A DNA stretch of 64,000 nt, from positions 78,642,705 to 78,706,704 of the forward strand of contig CP136067.1 in NCBI GenBank assembly GCA_032622095.1. The letters are read 5' to 3'. Positions 34,706 through 48,787 of the stretch are shown piece after piece. Every line of letters starts with the position of its first letter. Positions within the stretch are counted from its first letter, which is position 1. The notes beneath the pieces were generated by a model. That model was not told the DNA's origin. It made no database searches and saw nothing but the letters and a program-made list of their open reading frames with translations. This stretch comes from Siphonodentalium dalli (Eukaryota > Mollusca > Scaphopoda > Gadilida > Siphonodentaliidae). The position numbers were made by a program, and so were the translations under genes.

Positions 34706-34991
34706 ATGGACGACGGTTTGGAGACAGGTTTTATCAACAGTCAGCCTTCAATGGCGGAGTTTATGACGAACGTTCCGGGTATGAATGGAACGTATATGAC
34801 TTCGACTGACACGGGACTACAAGCTTACTGTCAGCCGTTTAATGGAGGGTATTTACCTCCAGAGGCTATGCCTCCTGTCGGAGGGAGCCCCGCTTTGCCA
34901 GATCCGTCGGGGATCGGATTAAAAATTCCAGATTTTCCTTGGATGAAAGACAAAAAATCAAGACAAAAATCCCCTTCGTCGGTCATCATGG
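34706..34991 (+). CDS. Hox2: Hox2 (proboscipedia-class) exon 1
   Basis: First coding exon of a predicted 682-residue Hox transcription factor. It encodes residues 1-95 plus one base. It begins MDDGLETGFINSQPSMAEF, where GFINSQPS.AE is the N-terminal signature of Hox2/pb proteins. It ends with IPDFPWMKDKKS (residues 74-85), the family hexapeptide (FPWMK) that contacts PBC/Extradenticle-type cofactors. Start choice: first ATG of the frame, good context, and it gives exactly the conserved N-terminus. The exon ends at the donor ATGG|GTAAGC (phase 1). A 102-codon frame that reads through the donor is an artefact. Hox2 proteins pattern anterior regions in the nucleus of neural, mouthpart or foot-field cells depending on the animal. 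Confidence 0.96.
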
Positions 34992-35320
34992 GTAAGCATA
35001 AATTGTGTACTTAGCTTAACAAATTATTTTTCTTTTCTTTTATATTTTATAACCGACGAGCAATTCCCTAATACTACACTAAGAAAGGGGCCATATGAAT
35101 GCAATTTCGTATTCCGAAAACGAAACAGATTCTACTACATATATTTATAATAGAACATTTCTCATATTTATAATATTTTAAATACAATAAAATTCTTACG
35201 ATAATACAAAATTAGATACATTGTCGATACATTGTTTACAGTTTATAAATGTTTCCTATTTACCAAACACTTTGCAAATATGTTGAGACCACCATTAATA
35301 TTGCAAATACAAGCAAATAG

Positions 35321-35405
35321 GTATCAAACAAATAATTTAAGCTTTATGTTCAATAGAATACATATGTATCAAACAAATAATTTAAGCTTTATGTTCAATA
35401 GAATA
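35321..35405. repeat. Exact 40-bp tandem duplication
   Basis: GTATCAAACAAATAATTTAA.. to ..TTCAATAGAATA occurs at 35321-35360 and again at 35366-35405 with no difference, in Hox2 intron 1. Confidence 0.95.
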
Positions 35406-36458
35406 AATCTCAAGTTGTTGACCGCCATTACATATACACGAATATGCATACCAGGATCCTAATACAAATATTAAAACCAAAAAATATTGTGATTCTTGTA
35501 TTTTAAATTAATTCCAAATTACGTCTTTAAACTGGTCACTTGATTTTGACAAATGTGATTATTTGCTAACGAAAGAATGCGAGACAATTAGTAACCAAAA
35601 TTATAGTGTTGAACACCTTTAGATACTAGGCGTACGAAACATATATAATGAAATTTTTCGGTAAATACCGTTCTAATTACGTAGTATGATTACGTCGGTC
35701 GAACAGGAAAGTAATCCACAATAGTGCTTTTGGCGGAACAATTTTCTCACATGACATGTATCTTCAGAAATATAATATTCTCTACTGTTTTGGAAACAAT
35801 TATCATAGAATGAGATACGTATTAGATGTATATTATATTCCTTTAAAGCAAAGGGTTAGTATATTTGCTGATTTAAACAAATATCACCATGGAAATAATT
35901 ATAATATCAGCGAACATAATTGTTTAGGACAACGCTAAAAAAATGCATTTATCACTAAAAAAAATCCAATAAATAAATAATTAATTATATATACTATTCT
36001 TGATATGTTATTCGTGGTAACTCATTTATTTGACAAGAGAACTGGTAATAAAATTCAGAACTCCACGGTGTGCTAAACCCTTTTTTATTTGTAAAGATTA
36101 TTAAAATCTACTGGCAATGGTCATTATATATTATACACATGATTGGTGCGGTAAATATGTTGTCAGGAATGTGAAATGTTTAATAACTTGTATATAGGCT
36201 TAATTAACAATACCTCATGGTGTTAACTTACAAATAATATAGACAGAACGCCATTCCAAAAACATAAGATTATAGGTATACATAGACCGGATAAACTCAT
36301 TACAATAAGTTGTTAAATAATAAGCTTTAAACTTAAAAGTCGACGCTCTCCATATTGTAGTTCATATGTTTGATATATTGGCATGTGTCTAAAAATGAAA
36401 GATGAGAATCAAGATGAGTCTATATATGGTTTTCCACAGGAATGTATTTACCCAGTGT

Positions 36459-36493
36459 CGTTTTATTCCGTGTAGTGTACACGGAATAAAACG
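36459..36493. repeat. Perfect 16-bp-stem hairpin
   Basis: CGTTTTATTCCGTGTA, loop GTG, then TACACGGAATAAAACG. It lies in Hox2 intron 1. It is too short for a typical microRNA precursor and may be a relic of a foldback insertion. Confidence 0.9.
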
Positions 36494-37088
36494 TATATTT
36501 CAGTTGCGTAAACTTGGTGCTCAGTTCGAATTTTGATTCACTTTATGTACTATGTTGTGGGGTATATTAACAAAAACAATGAACATGCATGTCGAAATAG
36601 ATCTAGAACGATTTGTGCAACAAAAGAAACCCCCATCATAGAATAATCAGTACTATTCGTGAGACTTTTCTGAACATAGAAGCAAAACACCAGGAATACA
36701 ATGTTAAGGGAAAATATCCATATATGTCAAATCCTGTATTCGAATAGCTGAAACCAGTGTATTATATATATTGTTTTCTTCATGATTACCACGCAACATG
36801 CCATACCAATTCACAACCACACGACAGGTGCCATTATAGCTTCTGAATATTCAATTGCAAAATCACCTCATCGGTGTGCAAAGTGACGCATTTGGCATAA
36901 CATTCACAACTGTTGTTTATATCATTATCATCAGCAATTTTCATTTGAGGATGAGCCACATTTTTGACACCATATATCTCTATGGATCCACTATTTCTAG
37001 TAAGTTTCTAATAAATTATATAGCAGAAAATAATGAGATAAAAACAACGAAACCCCATTTTTGGGCAGTGTTGATGATCCAGCTTATC

Positions 37089-37352
37089 CTAACCCTTCCA
37101 TGGCTGGAGCTTCCTGACATTTTGAGAAAACCGTGTGCCAATGCATTCGCTCTTACATATATGCGAATCTTCCATAGGGAGCCTCGACTATATGAGGATA
37201 CATTGGCCTAACAATATTTATCTTGACCTTGTAAATCAGTGCATTCTCTAATATATGCGAGGCTCCATATGAGACTCTTATATACAAGAGAATGCAACTG
37301 TACATGATCATTAATGCTGAACCAGCGCAGCTCCCGCTATGAAAGGGTTGAA
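37089..37352. mobile_element. Degenerate piggyBac-type MITE, copy A
   Basis: A diverged relative of 42771-43163. It has the same internal words (GTGCCAATGCATTC.CTCTTA, ATATATGCGA.., a second palindrome at 37240-37305 with CATTCTCTAATATATGCGAGGC) and ends CTAACCCTT.. / ..AAAGGGTTGAA that match that element's TTAACCCTTTACC ends. It lies in Hox2 intron 1; the open frames across it are not genes. Confidence 0.75.
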
Positions 37353-38785
37353 CCGTCAAAACTTTATTTATATGTGTCGTATTCTTCGCGGAATTATAGA
37401 GTGTGTTATTTGTCTACTGACACGTCTATATGTTTATATACGCTCATAGGTCCAGAATGTTCGTTGCACAAAATTATGAAACAAGAAAATAATGTTATCG
37501 AACTCGTTAAAATGATGTTTTGCAAGTAAGCTATGGGCAGTTAATTCTACAAGTTTTGACTTCTTCATCGTGTAGTTGTCAAAAATATCATCTCGAATAA
37601 TGGTTTCCATTAACGGTGAATATTAGAACCCGTTTTGTTTAAATATACTCTTAAGTTTATTCTTATTGCATATATTTTAAGATGCTCTAGTGTGGTCTCA
37701 TATATATGTATTATAAATTAGGTTTATTCATGTTATATTTTTTTTTCGCCAGGTATAGGGTTACTTCTTCGGATGGGTCATCTTTGTGTCAATACTATTT
37801 ATGTAATAAGATAGCGCTATAATATATTGGGCAATCGTTACTTTTATTACGGAGTACGTGTATTTAGATGACCTACATGATGCACACCGGGCCACTCTGA
37901 CTCTATAAATTTACGCTGCCAAGTCCATTGTGTGGTCGAAACTTCCTGGTTTTCCAATCCCAAAGAGTAATTACTTCGATTCGCTTCTTGACTTCGATGC
38001 TTGTGAAAACGAAACCGGCATAAACAAAAACAGATAAACCAAACAGGTGAAGCCGAACGCGGGTCTAAACCCCAGCGTGCGATGACAACTATAGCGTCGG
38101 CGTGATGAAAAACGCGCGATCGGTTATTCTCATCACTGCAGTTCCATCATCGCAGACACACCAGCAGATACTTCAGACGTAAATTGGCGATTTTCTGTCA
38201 ACTATGGTGTGACCCTTAACCTTGGGTGACTCAAGGAAATTAAAACTATCAGATATTTCTCACCCTGACGCAGTCCCTGTTTCAATTAATCAGACGATCA
38301 TGTCCCGCCCCGGGCAGTGATTTGTTTCTCTACATTGCTAATAAATCATAAAGAGCAATACTTCCCGATCATGTCGGCTTTCGTGCATCCTTTGACGTGT
38401 ATCATTCAAAGAATTATCTTTTGAGCAATTTGTTCGGTATTCCGATTATCTGGTATATTTATCACATACATATGTGATTACATAATGTGTGTATGTTACT
38501 GCACGTGCCTGCAGCAGGAATGTCGTGGGAACTGTCACTCTCCCCGAGCTTAGCATTTCTTTTCATGACGTCGGTGTGATGTTTCACACGAGTTCAACAG
38601 TCGAGGGACGTTTACAAAAATATATTTACATGTTATATCTGAACGAAAGTGTGTGGAACCCGACCCTGAAACAGTTTGCAAGTCAAAGTGTGCAATTTGT
38701 CACACTAAAACTGTAAAAAATACTAACTTTTAAACATTAACTTTTAATTTTGTAAATCAGTCATTTTACAGCTCTATATGACATT

Positions 38786-38787
<2 letters not shown>

Positions 38788-38865
<78 letters not shown>
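38788..38865. repeat. (TA)n microsatellite
   Basis: About 39 TA dinucleotides in Hox2 intron 1; able to fold on itself. Confidence 0.95.
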
Positions 38866-38869
<4 letters not shown>

Positions 38870-41384
38870 TGCCTTTAAGGTGATTTTATGTGTATCTAAA
38901 TTTTAAATAACCAAGTCTTGCAAAGGCTTCAGAAACAAGTACGTATATATATATACATACATACATGTATCACAACTTGCAGTTTATTATAAAATAAGGG
39001 CCAAATATCAAATAATATATGGGATAAGATTTCTCTGTATAGCAAAGTTGAAACAATTCCAGTAGTTGACAATCGATAAACTATATGTACCACAACATGA
39101 AGGCAAAACACTGACATTGGTCATGTATAGAGCTAAAAGCGTGCGTGCAGATAACCTTTAAAACTCCTATAGTCAATTTTGGAAAGAATATTAACGTTAC
39201 ACCGTTTATTATTCATCAATTTAATACCAACAGCCAAACACCAACACTTTCTACGTAAATTTATTGAGCAACTATCATGATACATTTATCTGGTAATATA
39301 AGCCAACTTTATTGAAAGTATAACAGAGAAATGGCTCTGTCCGTTTTAAACTATATATATAGCTCAGCATTAAATGTGCACGAGACACTTTTTCTTTTGT
39401 TTATAGCAGCATTATCTTCTTTTTTTGGGAATGTCTTAAAACGATGTTTATTTTTGAAGTTTCAGAACATAGCAATTGAATTGATCGTGATCCGGTGACC
39501 ACAGATGGTCAATAAATATGACTCTCATAAACGCACTTGATTTTCTGAGAAAAGACGTAGTAGAAATGATCATATCAAAAAGGATAGAACAAAAGAAGAA
39601 AAACGCAATTTGTTTTTTCATCTAGCATGTACCAAAAACAGAGCGTCTGATGTTTCTGTTTTCTTGATATAATACAAATAAGATCGACAGCTATATATAG
39701 CTGAACGCAGTGAAAGATGCTCGCTCCAATTTGACACCAAATTAGTAAAAAAAATTATATTGTACCAGGCAAAAGAACATGGAGAAAATACATGCATCAC
39801 AATGGTTCATATATATATTTTTTTGAGAACGCACTTTATTATCTATCGCTTTTTGAAAACAATATAGACGCTCTTTACTGGAGATGATAATTCGAATTTT
39901 TGATCACTTTACAAACATTTAAAACGTGTTAAAACTTCCTCTCTTGAAATTCCACATTGAGCTCTCGAACAGCCTATACTATAATGGAGTTGGTAGGATA
40001 TAATTATTTGCTGGTATAGACAGCGTATACCAAGGTTAATTTTATGGTGTCAAATCGGATGGGGCATCTTCGAGGCATTCTTATCAAGTCGGATATTCTA
40101 CCCAGATCAGGGCCTATATATATATGACGTATATATTGAAAATTGAACGTTACGAGCCACACAATGTGGTCAAGCAAAGAACTTTTCTCTCGACTACAAA
40201 TAACGTAATTGTTTGATATGTCTATTATCCAAAATGTCTGAATCTGGCTTCTTATCAAATGTAATGTCTATTATTGGGAACCTTTTTTTTTGTGTCGACT
40301 AATATCGATTAATATTTAGTACTTTATATTTCTAGATCTTATTGCAAATAAAACATTGGTGCGTGTAGGTAAATAGTGACATAATGTTAAGGCCGCAGAT
40401 TAACATTTTTTTTAAGTTTAAGAGATGGGGTATTTAAAATAGGCCGATATATATATATGCCTGAATAGACTATATGTGTATATATATATAGTGAAAGAAG
40501 TTGCCGAACTGACAGACATGTTTTCAGCTGTACACACAATGCCGTTTAGTTTACCATAGGAACAATCTAAATGAACGCTCTTTATTGTCACACGCTTGAA
40601 AAAAGAACCTTTCACTCCTTTCTTCTTATATAGTGTTGACACAATTTCGCCAAGTCACCAAGTTTTCCCTGGCATATATACATTCCGTATATATATATAA
40701 TTATACAATTATATTACCTCTTTTGAACCACATGCAGAACTTGATGAAAACATACTTGTATAATTAATTTCTAAATCTAGGATTGTAAATTATATGCTAC
40801 ACTCAAAGTACTAATTGTGTGTGCTTTATAGATGGTGGAGGAAAATGCTGCGTTCGCTCCTTTTTAGGGAACGATCGTCGTGAACCGTATAAATTTGTAT
40901 GTAGGAGACATTGACAATCCCAAATTGTACATTGATACATTTGCCGACGCCCGCCATATTATTCATAAAAATCCCAGACGACCATAGCCCGAGGAGCTAC
41001 TAATCGTAATAGTGAAATATTCGATATCCGTAAGGACCTATGTATACATTCATTTATTGGATATGCACCGATTTGACAGGATATTTGACTGAGCGTGAAA
41101 ACGTCAAACTAAAATACCCGTAATCTTAAAATACCACACATAACACGCGGTGTGACATGCCAATCCGCCTCTGGGTCGAATCGAGTTCGGGGCAGATGAA
41201 TCAAACTGTGTCGATGATCATGCCATCCTCTGGGTCGCAGAGAGTTCGAGGGATGCGGGTGAACCCAACTGAGGCGGTGTTCATTCCATGAACTGGACCG
41301 AACTGACTCAGAGTTATAGGAAAAGGTGAAACATTGTGACGACGTATACTTTCCATCTATTTAATATGAGACAAAATCGTTTTC

Positions 41385-41487
41385 CAGTCAGAAAGATGTA
41401 CATGTGTACTTCTGATGCAAATATGGGTTTCGAGTGAGAAAAATGTACATGGATGTACATGTATATTTCTGATGCAAATATGGGTTT
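41385..41487. repeat. Short diverged tandem duplication
   Basis: AGTCAGAAAGATGTACATG..CTGATGCAAATATGGGTTT is followed by GAGTGAGAAAAATGTACATG..CTGATGCAAATATGGGTTT. The second unit carries an extra GATGTACATG. It lies in Hox2 intron 1. Confidence 0.9.
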
Positions 41488-42770
41488 TAGGATCTATCTT
41501 CTATACTCGCGATTGATTTTGAATCGGCAACGAATGTTTTTGTTGGTGAAGGTGCTATATGTCAAAATCTGCCTGATTAACTATTCTTTTGAAAAGAGTG
41601 TCCGAAATTATAGGCGGTAACCATTACAACACGTCTTGTGTGGTATCCATTTTGGAATTAACTTATGTAGTAAACATGTGCTAACTACATAAACTATTTT
41701 AACGTTTGAAAATTGCCATGACTGTTTTGTTGTAAATCAGAAAGAGCATTAGAATCTTCAAAACGACAATTCTATTGACTTCCACACTTATACTTTTCAA
41801 CAGGAATTCCTGTCACATTTAGCAGGTATTAGACACCACTCAAGGACGATTATAATGAACGTCCAATCTACCTTTGTCAAGATGGCTTTCTAGTTGACTT
41901 AAACACCAACAAGTCACGAGTCGGACATTTGCCTCGTCGCATTCCGCCGTAAACCACTTCAAAACGATTTGGATCTAACAGGATCAGATTGACACTCTCA
42001 AACAAATCAACGCTTTCACAAATTCACCGATGACCCGAAGGCGAGAATCGTCTATTGAATTTTAATCTAAACCCTGTCACTCATTTAGCCTTCTCACTTC
42101 CGAGCGAAAACATCCTAACTCTCCATTATTCTCAGGCACAATGCCTCAACAATAGAAACCATCTCCAGTTTGACTCGAATCCACTTAATTGAATTTAAGT
42201 CGCCTCTTGTAGCTACTAATCGCATTTGATTTGTGAAACAGTCGCAGCGTTTCGTAATTGGGGCGGTTTGTGGTCGCTATTTGTCGCTGGTGAATTGAAC
42301 CCTGTTGTCACGGAGTTGCGGTCCGATCTAAGTGGGCCATGTTAATTCAATCAGTGATTTCAATCTTGGGCATCAGTCAGGAATGCGCTCAAAGGAATAT
42401 TCATTAATATGTGTAACTTTCTTTGACATGACATTTTTAGGATGGGCGATGATCCTATATATGTAGATATATAGGGCCAGTGTTTGTTCTTTTTCGCTAT
42501 ACATGGCAATGTTTGTACCTAGTCGCATGGCGGCAATACTGATTGTATACGTGGGTAGGGGAATTGTTGAAGTTATATGCACCACCATGATTGTGGTTTC
42601 CAGTATTGTTGAAATGTTAATTAAAATGGGACAGGTTGATTCAGTTCAATATTGGCGTAACACGTTGTTCGCAAGAGATAGTTCGACATTTACCACTGAT
42701 GTTTTGAGATTAAATAAAAGCCGGTGTCATTCAAATTATATATGAAAGTATCACCTCACATGAATATTAA

Positions 42771-43163
42771 CCCTTTACCCAACAAACCGGCCAAAAACGG
42801 CCAAATAAAGCTGCAACAGCCTAAATTATCTTGGGTCTGTCTCAATAAAACCATACAAATATGGATATCATTGGAACCGGCTCATTGACCACATTGTGAT
42901 AGTTACAGTTATGCCCTGTGCCAATGCATTCTCTTATATATGCGAGTCGACCATAAGTCGCCTCGCATATATAAGAGAATGCATTGGCCTAAAAAAATAA
43001 AAAAAAATAACACTTTTTACCATTTTTTCTTACATTCTTTAACAATTTTATTATTTTTAATGTGTTAAGCCAATGCATTCTCTTATATATGCGAGGCGAC
43101 CTATGGTCGACTCGCATATATAAGAGAATGCATTGGCACAGGGCCCTTCTGTTGGGTAAAGGG
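42771..43163. mobile_element. piggyBac-type MITE with nested palindromes
   Basis: TTAA|CCCTTTACCCAACA at 42767-42784 and TGTTGGGTAAAGGG|TTAA at 43150-43167 are perfect inverted repeats flanked by TTAA. A CCC start next to a TTAA target is the piggyBac pattern. Inside, two palindromes (42921-42987 and 43070-43136), each built on CCAATGCATTCTCTTATATA and its mirror, are also inverted relative to one another. No transposase is present, so it depends on a source elsewhere. It lies in Hox2 intron 1. Confidence 0.92.
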
Positions 43164-44679
43164 TTAACCAGAAAATGACACGAGTCTGGATATACTCCAG
43201 ACCATAATGTCGAAAATGATCCTCTGTAACATTCCATAGATTGCTATCGTCTGTTATCGGAGAACAGAACACTGTGACTCTTGCTATCTTGTCGGTATAT
43301 AGGATATATTTTGGTAGTTTTGCTATAATACCGCGGCTTATAGTCCCCATTCTAGTCCGTTATCGTGGAAGTTCATACCAGGGCACATTTCAGATGTTGC
43401 ATTACATCTATATTGTAGTTCCGGAGCGAGACCTGACTATCTCAGTAATAGGGACCACCAGTCCTGCATTCATAATCCTGGTCAGCCGGTCAATGGCCAC
43501 GTTCGATCACTGTCCATAAAAGGTTCTCATGATAATTACTCGCTAATTTGAAGATATCCATTGCAGACACCCGAGCCTGGTTTTAATTATAGCCACTTTG
43601 GACACAAGTAATCCCCGACACGAAGAAAAAAGCTTTTCTTAGCATGCCAGAAACAACCGGAGACAAGCCTATATTATTTTTAAGGTGGCAGTTTTGTGGG
43701 ACTTGTGTCGCTGGAGGCAATATATATTTGAACATTGAAATCCATGCCATGCACGGCATATATAAATTCTAATGTAAACCACTTGTAAGCATGAGCCCTG
43801 TCACTGTAACAATTATCAACTTTGAGTGATGTAACTATCAATGTTAGTCCTCGTGTGCAGGTCACCGATTTCATATCCGATAAAATTCCTTTCACGCTGG
43901 ATACTTATGTAGAATATGTATGCGAGGGTGGGTGTAATGTCAAGGTGTATACATTTCTGATACTGATGTTGTCACCCCTTTGAATTGCGGAGAATACCAG
44001 TTGTCAATTTGGGTGTAGGAATCATACATATCAGTTTAGAAACTATTGCATGGAACAGTTGAGTACCATGCATGCATGCATGATTCCAAACCTTTTCCGT
44101 TGTGCGTATACCTTAATTTGAATTCAGAATTGTTTCTACACTAAATGTATTCTCTCACCACGTGAAAAGAGTTTGCATCCCATGGCCCGTTATTGATTTT
44201 GATGGATGTACATATAATATAAGCAGACGACATATATAGCAAAAGTGCAGAAGGAGTCCTATTGTATTGGGAAATGTTCCGATAATAAGTTTTGATCGTT
44301 TTTTTATTTATGATATATATGTATATTTCCTACGTGTTAACTACTCGTCAGTGAGTGTTTAGTATATACTAAAGTTTTCATTTTACAAACAGATGTAAAC
44401 AGATGATATGAAAGGGATCTGACAACAGGTGTTTAGCTTTTGTGAGTTATTTCCAGCTGACTTGTGACCAGGCCCATCCTTTCACCATGTGAGGGTACAG
44501 TTTCTGACACCTTAAACTCTTTCAAATGTGACGGGAATTCAAGTTTAAGGCGTTTAACAGTTGGTCGCGTATATATTCACGGGGTGGGACAGATTGGTGG
44601 GATATCAATATCAAAGTAAGTTCATATGGAATGATTTGAGTCTGGTTAAAGTAGTCCTTCAGCATGTTCTCCCTAAAAT

Positions 44680-45006
44680 CAGCACATTGTCTGCTTATAA
44701 TGGAACTTATTTTAGGTATAGATACTCTGCTTAGAATCGCCTGCTTACAATGGGAACATTTTAGTCACATTGTCGACTCATATTGAGACGATTCTAAGCA
44801 GATTATGTGCCGACAATGACAAAAAAAGCCAACTCACGACTTTCCAGGTGTAAGCTCTTTAACAGCTGTTTTCATTGTGGCCACCGCCATAAAATTAAAT
44901 AACGGGTAGGAGTCCATTATCTGCTTATTTCTTAATCAAATAATCACATTATGTACCTATTTCACATTACAGTTCGATTATGTTCGTATCTCTGCGAGGA
45001 TATGTG
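44680..45006 (+). mobile_element. Family X repeat, copy 3
   Basis: Opens TGTTCTCCCTAAAATCAGCAC, matching the foldback end at 1289 (TGTTCTCCCGAAAAT), and is collinear with 27498-27840 to CGATTATGTTCGTAT. Within it, CTGCTTAGAATCG.CT and GATTCTAAGCAGATTATG can pair. It lies in Hox2 intron 1. Confidence 0.8.
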
Positions 45007-47571
45007 TCGAGTTCTGAAGAGAGTTTGTGGTTGTCAAAGAAAATGTATTTATTTGTAGTCGATGCCTTGGACTGAATGTGAAACAAGTCCATTATGCATT
45101 AAGAACATTATATGTGATACGTGACTGAGTATTACTTATATTTGTATATGAGTTAACAGGCTATTGAGTTATAACACTTTGGTTGGTTCTGAAGTAAGGT
45201 CCCAAACAGTGTATAATTGCCCACAACATCAGATCGTACCCTCTTAATCCTTTCAGTGCCAAGTCCGATTTTTGTATCAACCCATATTTCCTTGATCATT
45301 TTTCAAATTTATTGATTATAATATTGTGATACGTTGACGGAAAGAGCACTCAGAGCTCTTTGGAGAAAGCCCTTTGAATAAATTGTAGCGCATTGAAGCA
45401 CAATGTCACAGTTATGTTGTGGTTGATGCGTGTTCAATATATATACAGACAATGGCTATAATATGTATTTTGATTTGTCAAATTCCGTGCATGGACATGA
45501 GAGTATACTGGTACTTTATGTAATCGCCATACAATAACCACCAACATGATGCAACATTAACCCTTCCATCACTCAATACTCATTGACGAGTAGTTTTCTT
45601 GGGAATAGTTCAGATAAAAAGTTTGTTGAACTTATTATCTGAATATTTCCCACCAATTAAGTAATCCTCCTGCACTTGTGCATGTTGTCTTTCCGTACGT
45701 CTGCTAATCTTTCTTGGACACCCATCCACATGAAGGATAGACCATTTATATATGTACTGTTATAGCTAGGTGGGAGAATCTACTCAGTATATATATAGCG
45801 AGGAGTTAAAGCAAGAGGAGATGTTCATGCAATTGGTTTTGGGCATGCTATAGTCGCACGAAACTCAATGAAACTATCACGCTACGAAAATAATTATGTT
45901 TTCAATACCTCTCAGTGCGACGTTATGCTGTCCAATCAGACGTAAAAACTCAAACTCGATAATTCTTTTGAAAATAATTATTCCCACCATAAATATCTAC
46001 AATGGCATGTGCCGTTGCACGCAATATTTCAATGTGTTAGTTGGCCCCACCGAAGCTAGCATTGTTTGCTGTCCAGCCACGTGCGATTTATGGCCAACGA
46101 AAGCGCTCGCCATATAACGTCATATTGCGAATGGGTATGGTTCATCTTCCAGCATACCGTACACCGGATGTGCTCGACAGGAGCCTACTGTATTAGATAT
46201 ATAAATGACATATTTTACGACCTCCTGTTCAACCATTCAATATTATTCCCAATATGAGCCCACGATACAACTAAACTGATCAGACAAGCGTGAAAATTTC
46301 CACACGGTGTTAATTCGGCGTGAATTTGTTACTTGCCTGTCAAATATAGAAAACCAGCTACGCGCGCATTTGTATGCAAGATAGCGGGAAGTATTTCCTA
46401 TCAGGACACACTTTGTTGGTCGGCGATATCAAATAGCGTATGACAAGAAATCGTAAGCCTGGTTTCATCAAACCTATATAGCTGTCATAAGATATACATG
46501 CTCTATTCGCACCCTATTGGGAGTTTATAACGATATATATCTATACATATGGTACGGTTTAATAAGATGTTCGTATGTGTGAATAAATATCAATAAAATT
46601 ACGCGCTTCTTCAGGCAAATAACATTGCGTCGAATCGAATCCTCATAAAGTTGTACGATGCAACACCGGCGATGAGTTTGTGAATACCAATCAATATATC
46701 AAATTTACTGTACATTACACCAATACATGGTCAAATGCACATGTATATATGATCACATGCAAACGTTATTATATCCATGCCAAACATCGACGTCCCAGTT
46801 TAATAAAACAACGGCATTAGCGTATATATGAACGCCAAAGTATATATCTAATCACTTTTCATTTTTGCCCATCACAATTTCTTTGGAAACAACAGGTCTC
46901 CTATAGGTTTGCATTATATATGTGGAGCAAATAAGTTATTGCAAAAGTAATATTACCTTTCCCATAATAGTTTTCTTCCTATATATATAATGTAAGTATG
47001 TTTGAATATGTGAGACACTGGTGCGTATGAGACTTCCTTTGCTCCCAATTCTCCCAAATATATGAAACAGCAAGCTTTGAAAAAGCAGATTATTGGCAAA
47101 CGGAAATTGAAACTTCATTATTCACAGTTACGATCAGAACTGAGATATGTATATATATAATTGTTTATTTTTTATAATCGTTTATTTATGTGTTGTATAC
47201 ATAAACTATTGGTGTCAGAGTGTTTTATGGATAAATCCATGCAGCTTATGATTTTTATATATTCCATGAAATTATTCCATGATTTATTGTTATCCACACT
47301 CCTTGAGTTTTACAAATTCTCTATATATATTCATATTCGCCTAACATAATTGAAATTCACAGTGTCCGTTGTTACACCGATCGAATCGCTTTGTGGCAAG
47401 TTCGAACCATCATCGTGTCTTTAATGGAATCAATTCCGTGGCATTGTAAATATGGCGCCACAGCATGGGATCGGAGTCTCAAAGGGTTTTATGGCTTCCA
47501 GTGTAACCCGCCACCGTGGTGTGCTTTAGTTTTATCCAATAAAGGGAGATAATTCGTAGTTGTCCCTTTGT

Positions 47572-47850
47572 TCAGTATCCGACCGTGTTTAATGTCAGTG
47601 TGGTGCCAACAATGTTTACTCCGATATTGCGATTTTGAAATTGTTTCCAAGTAGAATTTTCCGTTTCGCTTGGTTCATTCAGTCGGGTTGAAACAAAACG
47701 TATACATTTAGCGTGTGATATAGTGGTGTTAACTATGCTGGTAAATTGCGTTCTAAAACGGTCGAATTGCTCCGGATTGTGTTGTCCCAACGTCAGTGCA
47801 TTAATATTTAAATAGGAATAACATTCAGGCTTTCCACGTCGATGGATCAA
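47572..47850 (-). other. Unrecognised open frame, protein-like
   Basis: A 92-codon - strand frame inside Hox2 intron 1. Its composition is balanced and protein-like (for example NPEQFDRFRTQFTSIVNT and SETENSTWKQFQNRN), unlike the chance frames around it. No domain is recognised and no second exon is visible. It could be a decayed fragment of a mobile-element protein. Confidence 0.25.
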
Positions 47851-48574
47851 TCACATGCAGGGAGTCGGGAGGAACAATGGTAATGCTGGAAGTGTTGTGG
47901 CGTTTTATGAAAATAATCTAAAAGATCTCTGTCTAAAGTGTGTTTTGTGACATCAAATGGTTTAGGAAAGCCGCACAGTATGCACATATATAGGTTCATT
48001 CGTAATTCGGTCAATATCAGCTGAAACTTTAGTTAATATGGCATTTCTAATTCCATCGCGCGTGCACATATATAAGCCACGAGTGTAATTTATGCTAAGG
48101 TGCTTATATATATGGCAATGTGGTATTATAAGAGGATGATGCTAAATACCATTTTAATATATACGACGAAATTGATAAAACAAAACGGTCAGCACAATTG
48201 GATATTGGCTTTCATTTCTCAGTCCTTACTGGGTCTTCAATGCAAGGGCTTTTGAACAGGCATTTTAATGAATCCAGGCTCACATTAGATTACTTGCATA
48301 ATATATCGAGAGAAGTGTTCATAGGGACGTTAAAAAAAAGTCAAACCATTTCTCAACTCAATTCCCGTTACCCATTGAAAAGTTAGTTGCATGCACAACA
48401 AATATAATGGGAGTTTAATTGTCAAGCAATCTGCCTGCATATCCACGTTACCCCACTTTGGACTCACCTTGTCTTCGTGTCAACATGATGACGCACCACA
48501 AATTGTCGAATAACATAAAAGCTATGCTGCAAATGTTACCAGCTAATTATGATCGAAGAACTGTTTTATTTCAG

Positions 48575-48768
48575 ATCCATACGATCAGTCCCAGAACAAT
48601 GTAAACGGTATGGTTGCGACAGCACAAAGCGCCACTGGGCGACGACTTCGAACGGCCTACACCAATACGCAGCTGCTCGAATTGGAGAAAGAGTTCCACT
48701 TTAACAAATATCTGTGTCGCCCGCGACGAATCGAGATAGCGGCATCTCTGGATCTTACCGAACGACAG
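48575..48768 (+). CDS. Hox2: Hox2 exon 2 (homeodomain 1-44)
   Basis: Encodes residues 96-160. The acceptor is TTTTATTTCAG|AT and the donor CAG|GTAAGA (phase 0). After a short linker ([20 protein letters not shown]), the homeodomain starts at residue 117 with [20 protein letters not shown], continues [20 protein letters not shown] and ends TERQ at position 44. The N-terminal arm (RRLRTAYT), [17 protein letters not shown] and CRPRRIEIA are characteristic of Hox2/pb among Hox classes. This exon alone encodes helices 1 and 2 and the start of helix 3. Phase joins correctly with exons 1 and 3. Confidence 0.97.
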
Positions 48769-48787
48769 GTAAGACCCATATAAGAAA

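Larger units (their letters stand above)
34992..48574 (+). other. Hox2: Hox2 intron 1 (about 13.6 kb)
   Basis: Bounded by GTAAGC and TTTTATTTCAG. It contains two related piggyBac-type MITEs (37089-37352, 42771-43163), a family-X copy (44680-45006), microsatellites and small duplications. The stretches 37900-38350 and 41800-42370 look less repetitive and more CpG-containing than the rest, and are the places one would first look for conserved enhancers (inference). No other gene is supported inside. Confidence 0.9.

Noticed and set aside
34992-35014. Continuation of the Hox2 exon 1 reading to a stop at 35014
   Set aside because: The GTAAGC donor at 34992 and correct phase with exon 2 show this is intron.
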